Source of the DNA: an uncultured Collinsella sp.
GTDB lineage: Bacteria; Actinomycetota; Coriobacteriia; Coriobacteriales; Coriobacteriaceae
Direction: 5' to 3'
Assembly (NCBI GenBank): GCA_902494625.1
Contig: CABUUB010000008.1
Span: 1-43,966 of the forward strand
DNA length: 43,966 bases
In this document: positions 1 through 7,734 of the stretch, one piece after another
How positions within the stretch are numbered: the first letter of the stretch is position 1
Layout: each line of letters starts with the position of its first letter
Program-made: the position numbers and the translations under genes
The notes under the pieces: model-generated
The model's input: the letters and a program-made list of their open reading frames with translations, nothing else
Told to the model about the DNA's origin: nothing
Databases searched by the model: none

Positions 1-26
1 CACGAACCGCGCCCTCGGCATAAATT

Positions 27-90
27 GAGCGTAGATTTTCTCCCACTTTGAGCGTTCAAGTGCACTCTATACGGAAGAAAATCCACGCTC
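27..90. repeat. Intergenic inverted repeat, 15-bp arms
   Basis: Arms at 27-41 (GAGCGTAGATTTTCT) and 76-90 are reverse complements with one mismatch, separated by 34 bases. It lies downstream of the minus-strand ATPase gene and may act as a terminator or be a dispersed palindromic element. No T tract follows on either strand. Confidence 0.7.
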
Positions 91-94
91 ATTA

Positions 95-125
95 ATGTGA
101 CAAAGAGACTGCCCCTTTGTCACAT
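95..125. repeat. TGTGACAAAG-family intergenic hairpin, copy 1
   Basis: Eleven-base arms ATGTGACAAAG (95-105) and CTTTGTCACAT (115-125) pair perfectly around a 9-base loop. Related hairpins occur at 1643, 11060, 28437 and 30929. This copy lies 13 bases past the ATPase stop codon. Confidence 0.8.
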
Positions 126-137
126 CCGGGACTGGCC

Positions 138-1499
138 CTAGACCGGCTTGACCTCCAGCTTTATCCCCTCGGCACAGGAGTCGCCCAAAACATCCGAAAG
201 GGCCCAGGTCGCATATAGCGGCAAATAGAGAACCGCTCCGTTGCGCTCAACGTTGCCTCTCGAGAAAACAATCCCGAGCCTTACGCCATATTCAGCCGTA
301 TCAAGCACATGACCGAGCGCAGCGTGCGCGTGGTAATAGGAGCCCGATTTAACCTCGATCGGAACAGCCGTCCCATCCGGTCCATCGACCACAAAGTCCA
401 CTTCACCGCGCTTTTTTGTCTGATAGTAGTAAAGCTGGCGATTTTGGGCAGCCAGCTGCTGGGCAACCACGTTTTCGTAAATGCCGCCCAGATTGGGCTC
501 CTTGCTATCAAGATACGCCGCTTGGGCGACTCCAACGGGGTAGCGCGCCATCAACATGCCCGTATCCGATTGATATAGCTTGAACTGCGATGGCCGTGCC
601 GTCTTGAGCAGGGGCGATTTTGGCTCGGTTACGATATCGGCTTTGAGAGCAACGCCGGCATCGACAAGCCATACAAAATCTCGCTGATACTTCTCGTAGT
701 GTGCCTTGGGGTCAATGGAATTGAGCACGAAGCGCTTGTTTTCGCCCTCGAGCATAATAGGGAGCTGATCGTAGATGCTCTGCACCTGAAGGGCTCGCCC
801 GCTTGCATACTTGGAAATATCCCGCCGGTACTGTTCGTTGAGCTCTGACTGTAGCTGACGAACAGAGGCAAGGTCGCCCTGCGTGTCAAGGAAACGCTGC
901 ACGACCTCCGGCATTCCCCCGACAACGGTATAGGTCCTGAAGTTTGCCATCATCGCGTCATGAATGTAATCAGGAATGAGCCTCTCGCTGATACACGCGT
1001 CACGTATCGTTTGGCGAGCCCCCTCGCTCACCCCGGTTGCCCAGCAAAACTCCTCAAAATCGAGCGGGAACATCCTAAGCTCGTGGACATACCCCACGGG
1101 ATAGGACCTGACGCCCTTGAACTGGGTCCCGAGCATTGACCCCGAAAACGCCCAGCGGCACCTCCCGTCCTCAACAAGGAACTTTGCCATCGTCATGATG
1201 TCGGGGGCCTCTTGGACCTCATCGATAAACACGAGCGTTTTGCCTGGCGCAATCGACTTTCCCGAAAGAAGCGTCACCCTGCTGATGAAATCATCGGCAT
1301 CCCGCGCCTCGAGAAGAGCATCTTTTGCCTGGCGATTTTCCATGAGGTTAAGCTCGATGTAGGTTGCATGGTTGGCTTTGCCAAATGCGCGAATCGAATA
1401 GCTTTTGCCGATCTGGCGAGAACCCGTAATGAATAAGGCCTTTTGCTCGGCAGACTTCAGCCAACGCTCCAGCTCTGCCGCTATTTTCCTGCGCAGCAT
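138..1499 (-). CDS. AAA-family ATPase with C-terminal DUF4143 domain
   Basis: This is a P-loop ATPase of the large AAA/DUF4143 family, usually annotated ATP-binding protein, whose cellular role is not settled. The Walker A motif GSRQIGKS lies about 20 residues from the N-terminus, Walker B is TLVFIDEVQ, and a sensor-like FSGS follows. The C-terminal domain carries GEVDFVVDG followed by PIEVKSG, a PD-(D/E)xK-like arrangement typical of DUF4143. I chose the ATG at 1499 because GAGGGGAG precedes it at good spacing; in-frame TTG 1523 and ATG 1520 have no ribosome binding site. The gene stands alone, and its leader contains three iterons (1524-1602). The family includes toxin-antitoxin-like and mobile defence genes, but no partner gene is visible here. 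Family assignment is firm; function is open. Confidence 0.9.
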   Translation of the reverse strand: MLRRKIAAELERWLKSAEQKALFITGSRQIGKSYSIRAFGKANHATYIELNLMENRQAKDALLEARDADDFISRVTLLSGKSIAPGKTLVFIDEVQEAPDIMTMAKFLVEDGRCRWAFSGSMLGTQFKGVRSYPVGYVHELRMFPLDFEEFCWATGVSEGARQTIRDACISERLIPDYIHDAMMANFRTYTVVGGMPEVVQRFLDTQGDLASVRQLQSELNEQYRRDISKYASGRALQVQSIYDQLPIMLEGENKRFVLNSIDPKAHYEKYQRDFVWLVDAGVALKADIVTEPKSPLLKTARPSQFKLYQSDTGMLMARYPVGVAQAAYLDSKEPNLGGIYENVVAQQLAAQNRQLYYYQTKKRGEVDFVVDGPDGTAVPIEVKSGSYYHAHAALGHVLDTAEYGVRLGIVFSRGNVERNGAVLYLPLYATWALSDVLGDSCAEGIKLEVKPV

Positions 1500-1523
1500 A
1501 GGCTCTCCCCTCGGTGTCATCAA

Positions 1524-1602
1524 ATGAAATGCATAGTTTTACACGCTTGATTATCGATGAAACGCAGAATTTTTAGAACCTAAAATCGGATGAAATGCAG
1601 AG
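1524..1602. promoter_or_regulatory. Three 13-bp iterons at exact 33-bp spacing
   Basis: ATGAAATGCATAG (1524-1536), ATGAAACGCAGAA (1557-1569) and ATGAAATGCAGAG (1590-1602) start exactly 33 bp apart, about three helical turns. The next bases (TTTT or ATTT) and an ATCG-like stretch before copies 2 and 3 are also shared. They lie between a TATAAT-like -10 box and the start of the ATPase gene, so they are probably an operator for a protein binding one face of the DNA, possibly the ATPase itself. Confidence 0.7.
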
Positions 1603-1609
1603 ATTTGAG

Positions 1610-1615
1610 ATTATA
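1610..1615 (-). promoter_or_regulatory. Candidate -10 box of the ATPase gene
   Basis: TATAAT is read on the minus strand (ATTATA on plus) about 110 bases before the chosen ATG. No convincing -35 element is seen, which may fit a regulated promoter. The iterons would begin at about the transcription start. Confidence 0.45.
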
Positions 1616-1642
1616 AGCAAAAAGAAGGGACACCACCCGCGA

Positions 1643-1673
1643 ATGTGACAAAGGAACTGTCCCTTTGTCACAT
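1643..1673. repeat. TGTGACAAAG-family intergenic hairpin, copy 2
   Basis: Arms ATGTGACAAAGG (1643-1654) and CCTTTGTCACAT (1662-1673) pair perfectly around a 7-base loop. It begins 10 bases past the stop of the TIGR04076-like gene and may end that transcript or stabilise its 3' end. Confidence 0.8.
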
Positions 1674-1682
1674 TGCGCTCAA

Positions 1683-2012
1683 CTACTCGTCGACGATCTC
1701 GGCGAGCCAGACGTTCAGCGTATCGACTTCGGGGCAGCAGAACTTTGCCGTGCCGGGCTCGTTGCCAGGCACGGTTCCGCCATAGCGCAGGATATCGATA
1801 TAGGGAAAGCCCACATGGCAGGCCATGGCGCACATCTTGCCGCGATCGCGGTCGAAGTCAAAAACGTCGCCCGGCTTGTGACCGTGGTGGCAGCGGCATG
1901 TGCCCAGCTGGTCAACACAGCTAATGCGAATACGTGGGCGCTTGCCACGCGGTGCGCCGAGCGGCTTGTTCTCGCCCGTGGCCTCGGTGCCGCTCTCGTC
2001 GGCGTTACTCAT
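1683..2012 (-). CDS. TIGR04076-like small cysteine-containing protein
   Basis: A 109-residue soluble protein that resembles the TIGR04076 family of small anaerobe proteins of unknown function. Visible features are GHKPGDVFDFD, a cysteine pair in GTCRCHH, CAMACHVGFPYIDILRYGG and a late FCCPEVDTLNVWL. The cysteines and histidines suggest metal or iron-sulfur binding, but that is inference. The ATG at 2012 lies inside the end of the kinase gene: the two share ATGAGTAA (8 bases), so translation is probably coupled. An in-frame TTG two codons earlier is less likely. The first 25 residues are charged and low-complexity, longer than in most family members I know. Confidence 0.75.
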   Translation of the reverse strand: MSNADESGTEATGENKPLGAPRGKRPRIRISCVDQLGTCRCHHGHKPGDVFDFDRDRGKMCAMACHVGFPYIDILRYGGTVPGNEPGTAKFCCPEVDTLNVWLAEIVDE

Positions 2013-2829
2013 GGTCAATCACATCCAGGCAGGCCTCGATGGGCAGGCCGGCGGACTTGTCCTCCTGGTCGGCATTGCGCTCGATAAGCTCGGCTACCAC
2101 GCGCATGGCATCGGCCGTCGCGCGCTGCAGACTCCAACCAGCCATCACGCGGCCGACAAGCACCGCCGAGAACGTGTCGCCCGTGCCCGGGAAGTAAACC
2201 GGGATCAAGTCGAAGGGAATCGTAAAGTACTCCCCCGCCACATGGTCGTAACCGATGACGACATTCGCACCGTCGACCACAGCGCTCGTAATGACCACCG
2301 ACTTGGCGCCCAGGGCACGCACGGCATCCACAAGAGCGCGGCCCTCATCGGGCGTGATTTGCTCGGCAATGGGCGCATCGGTAAGCAGGCACGCCTCGGT
2401 GTAGTTTGGCACCGCGTAGTCGGCGCACTCGAGCAGGCTGCGCATGAGACCGATCGTGGACTCGGGCACGCCGGCGTAGAGCTTGCCATTGTCGCCCATG
2501 ATGGGGTCGACGAACACCTTGGTGCCCTTTTGCGCGCGACGGTGGCAAAAGTCCGAGATGATGCGCGTCTCTTCCTCGGTCACGATAAAGCCGGTCGAGA
2601 TGGCGTCGAACTCAAACCCGAGCTCCTCCCAGATAGCGAGGCTCTGGCGCACGTACTCGGTGGTGTCATGGATGTAGAACTTGGGATAGTTGAGCGTATC
2701 GGACACCAGCGCCGTCGGCAGGTTGTGGATGCGATAGCCCATGTGCGACAGCACCGGCAGCATGGCGGAGAGCGCGACCTTGCCGTAGCCGCACATATCG
2801 TTGATCAGCAGCAGCTGAGTGTTCTTCAT
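2005..2829 (-). CDS. pdxY: Pyridoxamine kinase (PdxK/PdxY, ribokinase fold)
   Basis: A 274-residue cytosolic kinase that phosphorylates pyridoxal, pyridoxamine or pyridoxine with ATP in the vitamin B6 salvage pathway. Family marks are the N-terminal LLINDMCGYGKVALSAMLPVL, the central VFVDPIMGDNGKLY, PNYTEA, and the ribokinase-type anion hole and catalytic base in YFPGTGDTFSAVLVG. The ATG at 2829 has AAGGGAG upstream; an ORF running 34 codons further lacks a start signal. It overlaps the TIGR04076-like gene by 8 bases, so the pair is one operon. Choosing between pdxK and pdxY from sequence alone is not secure. The family call is. Confidence 0.9.
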   Translation of the reverse strand: MKNTQLLLINDMCGYGKVALSAMLPVLSHMGYRIHNLPTALVSDTLNYPKFYIHDTTEYVRQSLAIWEELGFEFDAISTGFIVTEEETRIISDFCHRRAQKGTKVFVDPIMGDNGKLYAGVPESTIGLMRSLLECADYAVPNYTEACLLTDAPIAEQITPDEGRALVDAVRALGAKSVVITSAVVDGANVVIGYDHVAGEYFTIPFDLIPVYFPGTGDTFSAVLVGRVMAGWSLQRATADAMRVVAELIERNADQEDKSAGLPIEACLDVIDHE

Positions 2830-2963
2830 GAGGGTCTCCCTTGGTTCGGGCACGGCGCAGCGGCGCCACAATGCGACTAAGTGTAGCGCAGGGGACGTTG
2901 TGAACGGGCGCTGGCGCCGCGGAGGCCACATTGTTGCGGAAAGGTTACGGGAAGGAGGAAGTT

Positions 2964-3017
2964 AGTCATTGGGGACGTTCTTGTTTGACTAGTCATTTAA
3001 GAACGTCCCCAACGACT
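2964..3017. repeat. Intergenic inverted repeat with GGGGACGTTCTT arms
   Basis: Nineteen-base arms (2964-2982 and 2999-3017) pair with one mismatch around a 16-base loop. It is the first of three palindromes filling the 451-base gap between pdxY and the MarR gene. No gene is seen in that gap. Confidence 0.75.
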
Positions 3018-3042
3018 ATCGCAGGTTGAGGACGGACAGCGA

Positions 3043-3140
3043 AAGCGTTCTTAAGCGAGCAAGGTGGCGTGAAAGAGGAGGGCATAGGCCTTGTGGCCAT
3101 GCCCGACGATTGAACGTCAGATTGCCGCTTAGGAACGCTT
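3043..3140. repeat. Nested intergenic palindrome
   Basis: Outer arms AAGCGTTCTTAAGCG (3043-3057) and CGCTTAGGAACGCTT (3126-3140) pair with one mismatch. Within them GGGCATAGGCC (3080-3090) pairs with GGCCATGCCC (3095-3104). It lies upstream of the MarR promoter, so it is probably not in that transcript. It could be a dispersed repeat or a structured RNA of unknown origin. Confidence 0.55.
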
Positions 3141-3153
3141 GCAGCGTCGAGCC

Positions 3154-3181
3154 GTTACGCGGTTTGGTAAAACCGCGTAAC
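3154..3181. repeat. Perfect 12-bp hairpin
   Basis: GTTACGCGGTTT (3154-3165) and AAACCGCGTAAC (3170-3181) pair perfectly around the tetraloop GGTA. It sits 15 bases upstream of the MarR -35 box. No T tract follows. Confidence 0.65.
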
Positions 3182-3196
3182 CACTAGTTTGGTACC

Positions 3197-3259
3197 TTGA
3201 CATTGATTTCTCACGCTCCTAAATTGGTTAGGCACAAAACAATTCCACTACCTAACTAA
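3197..3259 (+). promoter_or_regulatory. marR-ABC promoter with overlapping operators
   Basis: TTGACA (3197-3202) and TAAATT (3220-3225) are spaced 17 bp, a good sigma-70-type promoter. The dyad CCTAA-N5-TTAGG (3218-3232) covers the -10 box. A second half-site, CCTAACTAA (3251-3259), is the near reverse complement of TTGGTTAGG (3224-3232). This fits autorepression by the MarR protein, with ligand release inducing the exporter operon. Confidence 0.7.
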
Positions 3260-3280
3260 AGAAAGGAGCGAAGCTTAGAT

Positions 3281-3784
3281 ATGTGTGTTGAACCACTCGC
3301 CTATCCGCATGAACCCGGCGGCGACCCCTCACGGCCAGCAGACGAGCCCGAGACCCAGTCCGACAAAGACCGTCTCGCCAAGCGAATCCTCAATGGGCTG
3401 GGGTTTTGCGGCCATTACATGCATTTTCACGGCGGCGGCATATCTGGCAAGGCGCCTATTGTCTGCTTACTCGCCAAGCAGCCGACCGGCGAGCTGTCCC
3501 AACAGGAGCTCGGCATGCACTTCGATCTCAAGCCGGGGTCCCTTTCCGAGATTCTGTCCAAGCTCGAACTGGGCGGTCTTATCGAGCGCAGTCGCAATCC
3601 CAAAGACCGTCGGCAGCTCACCATCCGCTTGACCGATGCGGGATGGGAAAAGGCCCGCGTTGAGCAGGCGGCCCGCATCCGCTTTAGAGAGCAGGCCTTT
3701 AGCGCGCTCGCCCACGACGAGCGCGAGCAGCTCGCCGAAATGCTCGAGAAAATCCGTGTAACCTGGGAGGAACTGGATGATTAA
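3281..3784 (+). CDS. MarR-family transcriptional regulator
   Basis: A 167-residue winged-helix regulator. The core runs from KAPIVCLLAKQPTGELSQQELG through the recognition helix (LKPGSLSEILSKLELGGLIE) to the wing RSRNPKDRRQLTIRLTDAG, which is diagnostic of MarR. A roughly 35-residue polar N-terminal extension precedes it. Start ATG 3281 has GAAAGGAG upstream. It overlaps the first ABC gene by 8 bases (ATGATTAA), so regulator and exporter are cotranscribed. The dyad covering its own -10 box supports local autorepression. Ligand unknown. Confidence 0.92.
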   Translation: MCVEPLAYPHEPGGDPSRPADEPETQSDKDRLAKRILNGLGFCGHYMHFHGGGISGKAPIVCLLAKQPTGELSQQELGMHFDLKPGSLSEILSKLELGGLIERSRNPKDRRQLTIRLTDAGWEKARVEQAARIRFREQAFSALAHDEREQLAEMLEKIRVTWEELDD

Positions 3785-5591
3785 AACCCTCATGGGCAGC
3801 ATCCGCGACTATATGAAAGTCACTGTTGCCACGCCATTGCTCGTGCTTGGCGAGGTGCTCTGCGAGATGCTGATTCCATTTATCACCGCCAACCTGATCG
3901 ATGCCATCAAAGACGGCGCCACCGTAGCCGAGATGCTTCCCACCGCGGGCTTTTTGGTGCTCATCGCGCTGACGTCGCTTGCTTTTGGCGCCGCTGCCGG
4001 CGTCACCTGCAGCCATGCGAGTTGCGGCTTCGCTAAGAACCTGCGTCACGACCTGTTCTACAAGATCCAGACGTTCAGCTTTGCCAACATCGATGAGTTC
4101 TCAAGCTCCTCACTCGTCACGCGCCTGACCACCGATATCAACAACGTGCAGCAGGCCTTTATGATGATCATCCGTATCGCCGTGCGCGCGCCGCTGGTAT
4201 TGATCTTCGCCTTTACCATGGCATTTATCATGGGCGGCAGCGTCGCCATGGTCTACCTGATCATCATTCCGCTGCTGGGCTTTGGACTGTTCTTTATCAT
4301 CTTTAAGGTGCGCCCCATCTTCTCACGCGTGTTCCACAAGTACGACGCCCTTAACGAGTCCGTCGAGGAAAACGTCACCGGCATGCGCGTAGTTAAGAGC
4401 TATGTGCGCGAAGACTTTGAGAAGGAGAAGTTCGCGACCGCTGCGCGCGACGTCCAGATGGACTTCACCCGCGCCGAGAAGCTGCTTGCCTTTAACAACC
4501 CCATGATGAACATCTGCGTCAACGGCGCGTTTGTCGTCATCATCTACCTGGGCTCCAAGCTCATCATCACGAGCCAGGGCACGCTGTTCGACGTGGGCCA
4601 GCTCTCCTCGATCTTTACCTATGGTTTCCAAATCCTCATGAGCCTGATGCAGCTGTCGATGATCTTTGTCATGGTGACCATGGCCGACGAATCGGCGCAC
4701 CGCATTACCGAGGTGCTGGCCGCCGAGCCCACGATCGCCGATCCCGCCGAGCCCGTGCTCGAGGTCGTCAACGGTTCCATCGACTTTGACCACGTGAGCT
4801 TTAAGTATTCCGCGCATGCGAAACGCCAGGCGCTCGACGATATCGACCTGCACATTAAGAGCGGCGAGACCATCGGCATTATCGGCGGCACCGGCTCGGC
4901 CAAGTCCACGCTTGTAAACCTCATCGCCCGCCTGTACGACGCCACCGAAGGCACCGTGTGCGTGGGCGGCGTGGATGTGCGCGACTACGACTTGGACGCT
5001 CTGCGCCACCAAGTGGCCATGGTATTGCAGAAAAACGTGCTGTTTAGCGGCACGATTGCCGAAAACCTGCGCTGGGGCGACCCGAACGCCACCGACGAAG
5101 AGGTCCGCGAGGCGGCACATCTGGCCTGCGCCGACGAGTTTGTCGATGGCTTCCCCAAGGGCTATGACACCTGGATCGAGCAGGGCGGCTCCAATGTCTC
5201 GGGCGGCCAGAAGCAGCGCCTGTGCATTGCGCGTGCCCTGCTGCGTCGCCCCAAGATCTTGATCCTGGACGACTCCACGAGCGCCGTCGACACCAAGACC
5301 GACGCCAAGATTCGCGCAGGGCTGGCAAGCTATCTGCCCAACACGACCAAGCTCATCATCGCCCAGCGCATTAGCTCCGTGCAGGACGCAGACCGCATCA
5401 TCGTCATGGAGGGTGGCCGTATCGCGCAGATCGGCAACCACGATGAGCTGCTCAAGACGAGCGAGATCTACCGCGAGACCTTTACCTCGCAAAACAAGAT
5501 GTCTGCCGAGGGCGAAGAGGCCGTCGAAGCCGACACCGAGGCATCCGCAACACAAGCTCAGACCCAGGAAGGAGGCGAGGCACATGAGTAA
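3777..5591 (+). CDS. ABC exporter half-transporter, degenerate catalytic subunit
   Basis: A 604-residue fusion of a six-helix type-I exporter membrane domain (about residues 1-310) and a nucleotide-binding domain. Walker A is GGTGSAKST near residue 370, the signature is NVSGGQKQR near 473, and Walker B is ILILDDSTSAVD near 495. The residue after the Walker B aspartate is Asp, not the catalytic Glu, as in heterodimeric exporters with one degenerate ATP site (BmrC/BmrD, TM287/288 type). Its partner, the next gene, has the canonical Glu. The two overlap by 8 bases. The linked MarR gene suggests export of drugs or toxic metabolites. The C-terminal tail is acidic and Ala/Thr-rich. Confidence 0.93.
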   Translation: MIKTLMGSIRDYMKVTVATPLLVLGEVLCEMLIPFITANLIDAIKDGATVAEMLPTAGFLVLIALTSLAFGAAAGVTCSHASCGFAKNLRHDLFYKIQTFSFANIDEFSSSSLVTRLTTDINNVQQAFMMIIRIAVRAPLVLIFAFTMAFIMGGSVAMVYLIIIPLLGFGLFFIIFKVRPIFSRVFHKYDALNESVEENVTGMRVVKSYVREDFEKEKFATAARDVQMDFTRAEKLLAFNNPMMNICVNGAFVVIIYLGSKLIITSQGTLFDVGQLSSIFTYGFQILMSLMQLSMIFVMVTMADESAHRITEVLAAEPTIADPAEPVLEVVNGSIDFDHVSFKYSAHAKRQALDDIDLHIKSGETIGIIGGTGSAKSTLVNLIARLYDATEGTVCVGGVDVRDYDLDALRHQVAMVLQKNVLFSGTIAENLRWGDPNATDEEVREAAHLACADEFVDGFPKGYDTWIEQGGSNVSGGQKQRLCIARALLRRPKILILDDSTSAVDTKTDAKIRAGLASYLPNTTKLIIAQRISSVQDADRIIVMEGGRIAQIGNHDELLKTSEIYRETFTSQNKMSAEGEEAVEADTEASATQAQTQEGGEAHE

Positions 5592-7503
5592 GGCAACGAC
5601 CGCCGAGCGCGCGCTCAACCGCAAGGGTGGCACCATGTCGCGCCTCATCAAGACGCTCTTTGGCTTCTACCCCGTGCTTTTGCCCCTCGTCGTCGTCGGC
5701 GTGGTGCTCTGCGCCATCATCAACTCCATCGGCGCGACCTTCCTTCAGAGCGCTCTGCAGATTATTAGCGAATCGTGGCAGTCGGGCGATTGGGAAGCCG
5801 CACAGCCCAAGATCGCACAGCTCGTGACCACCCTCGCCTGCATCTACGGCGTCGGCATCCTGTCCTCGCTGTTCTGGAACCGCGCCATGGCCATCGTCAC
5901 GCAGGGCTCGCTCGAGAAGCTGCGCGAGAAGATGTTCAACCGCATGCAGGACCTGCCGATTCGCTACTTCGACACGCACCAGCGCGGCGACATCATGAGC
6001 CACTACACCAACGACATCGACACGCTGCGCCAGATGATCAGCCAGTCGCTGCCCAACCTGCTCATGACGACCATCGTCATCGTCACGGTGTTCTTTATCA
6101 TGCTGTACTACAGCGTTTGGATGTGCCTGGTCATTGTGGCAGGCGTCGCCTTTATGACCTTTATGACCAAGCTGCTCGGCTCCAACTCCGCGCGCTTCTT
6201 TATTGCGCAGCAGACCGAGCTCGGCGTTGTCGAGGGCCATATCGAGGAAGTCATGAACGGCCAGAAGGTCGTCAAGGCATTCTGCCACGAGTCTGCCGCC
6301 GAGGCCGATTTTGACGAGCGCAACGAAAAGCTCTTCGAGGTCTCGCAGAAGGCCAACATGTACGCCAACATCCTCATGCCCATCCTTATGAACCTGGGCA
6401 ACCTGCTCTACGTGCTGGTCGCACTGGCCGGCGGCATTTTCCTGGCGCTGGGCGTGCCCAACCTGAGCATCTCGGGCATGGCGCTGTCCATCGCCGTCGT
6501 GGTGCCGTTCCTCAACATGACCAAGCAGTTCTGCGGGCAGATCGGCCAAATCTCGCAGCAGATCAACGCTGTGGTCATGGGCCTCGCCGGCGCCGACCGC
6601 ATCTTTGAGCTCATCGACGAGAAGCCCGAGGCCGACGAAGGCTATGTGACGCTCGTCAACGCGCAGGTGAACCCCGAGACCTGGGAGTTCGAGGAAGCCG
6701 ACCACCACACCGGCATGTGGGCATGGAAACATCCGCACCGCGCAACCGGCGAGATCGAGTATGTACCGCTGCGCGGCGACCTGGTCATGGACAACGTGGA
6801 CTTTGGCTACACGCCCGACCACGAGGTGCTGCACGGCGTGTCCGTGTTTGCCAAGCCGGGCCAGAAGGTCGCGTTTGTCGGCGCCACCGGTGCCGGCAAG
6901 ACGACCATCACCAACCTCATCAACCGCTTCTATGACATCGCCGACGGCAAGATCCGCTACGACGGCATCAACGTCAACAAGATCCGCAAGGCCGATCTGC
7001 GCCGCTCGCTGGGCGTGGTGCTGCAGGACGTGAACCTGTTCACCGGCACCGTGATGGATAACATCCGCTACGGCAACCTGGATGCTACCGACGAGGAGTG
7101 CATCGCGGCGGCCAAGCTCGCGGGCGCGGACGACTTTATCACCCGCCTGCCCGACGGCTACGACACCATGCTCACCGGCAATGGCGCACAGCTGTCGCAG
7201 GGCCAGCGCCAGCTGATCTCGATTGCGCGCGCCGCCGTCGCCGATCCGCCGGCGATGATCCTGGACGAGGCCACGTCGAGCATCGACACCCGCACCGAGG
7301 CCATCGTGCAGGCGGGTATGGATAAGCTCATGGAGGGCCGCACGACGTTTGTCATCGCGCACCGCCTGTCCACCGTGCGCAACTCCGACGCAATCATCTG
7401 TCTGGACCACGGCCGCATCATCGAGCGCGGTAACCACGACGAGCTGATCGCCAAACGCGGGTATTACTACCAGCTGTACACGGGTGCGTTTGAGCTGGAG
7501 TAG
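5584..7503 (+). CDS. ABC exporter half-transporter, catalytically competent subunit
   Basis: A 639-residue second half of the exporter: six-helix membrane domain followed by an ATPase domain. Walker A is GATGAGKTT near residue 433, the signature is LSQGQRQL near 537, Walker B is MILDEATSSID with the catalytic Glu, and the switch histidine is in FVIAHRLS. About 35 extra residues containing DHHTGMWAWKHPHR lie between the two domains, as is common in the larger subunit of such pairs. Start ATG 5584 (GGAGGCGAGG upstream) overlaps the previous stop. An ORF opening at 5413 is only read-through of another frame. A GC-rich palindrome and a terminator follow. Confidence 0.93.
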   Translation: MSKATTAERALNRKGGTMSRLIKTLFGFYPVLLPLVVVGVVLCAIINSIGATFLQSALQIISESWQSGDWEAAQPKIAQLVTTLACIYGVGILSSLFWNRAMAIVTQGSLEKLREKMFNRMQDLPIRYFDTHQRGDIMSHYTNDIDTLRQMISQSLPNLLMTTIVIVTVFFIMLYYSVWMCLVIVAGVAFMTFMTKLLGSNSARFFIAQQTELGVVEGHIEEVMNGQKVVKAFCHESAAEADFDERNEKLFEVSQKANMYANILMPILMNLGNLLYVLVALAGGIFLALGVPNLSISGMALSIAVVVPFLNMTKQFCGQIGQISQQINAVVMGLAGADRIFELIDEKPEADEGYVTLVNAQVNPETWEFEEADHHTGMWAWKHPHRATGEIEYVPLRGDLVMDNVDFGYTPDHEVLHGVSVFAKPGQKVAFVGATGAGKTTITNLINRFYDIADGKIRYDGINVNKIRKADLRRSLGVVLQDVNLFTGTVMDNIRYGNLDATDEECIAAAKLAGADDFITRLPDGYDTMLTGNGAQLSQGQRQLISIARAAVADPPAMILDEATSSIDTRTEAIVQAGMDKLMEGRTTFVIAHRLSTVRNSDAIICLDHGRIIERGNHDELIAKRGYYYQLYTGAFELE

Positions 7504-7517
7504 GACCGATTACTGAC

Positions 7518-7627
7518 GGAGGGCGCCCCGGGGACGGGCGGGGTAATTCCTCCGGGCTCAAACATTCTCGCTGCGCTGCGAAACTGCGCGCGGAGGAAAT
7601 ACCCCGCCCGTCCCCGGGGCGCCCTCC
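7518..7627. repeat. Large intergenic palindrome, 37-bp arms
   Basis: Arms at 7518-7554 and 7591-7627 are reverse complements over 37 bp with one mismatch, around a 36-base centre that contains a smaller CGCTGCGCTGCG dyad. It lies 14 bases past the exporter stop. Its plan (long GC-rich arms, structured centre) resembles the element at 34370, though the arms differ. Confidence 0.85.
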
Positions 7628-7670
7628 TGCGCGCGATCAGCCCGTCATTTAGAACGGAACAAAAGTTTGT

Positions 7671-7705
7671 GAGGCCCTGGCCGTTTGGCCAGGGCCTCAT
7701 TTTGT
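7671..7705 (+). terminator. Rho-independent terminator of the ABC operon
   Basis: GAGGCCCTGGCC (7671-7682) pairs perfectly with GGCCAGGGCCTC (7687-7698), followed by ATTTTGT. The convergent LysR gene ends at 7735, so it may serve both directions. Confidence 0.85.
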
Positions 7706-7734
7706 AAGGAGTCAAAAAGCCCGTCCCAAATGAG

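Noticed and set aside
4323..7437. Long minus-strand ORFs opposite the two ABC exporter genes
   Set aside because: They are shadows of conserved ATPase and membrane domains on the plus strand, with compositionally biased products.
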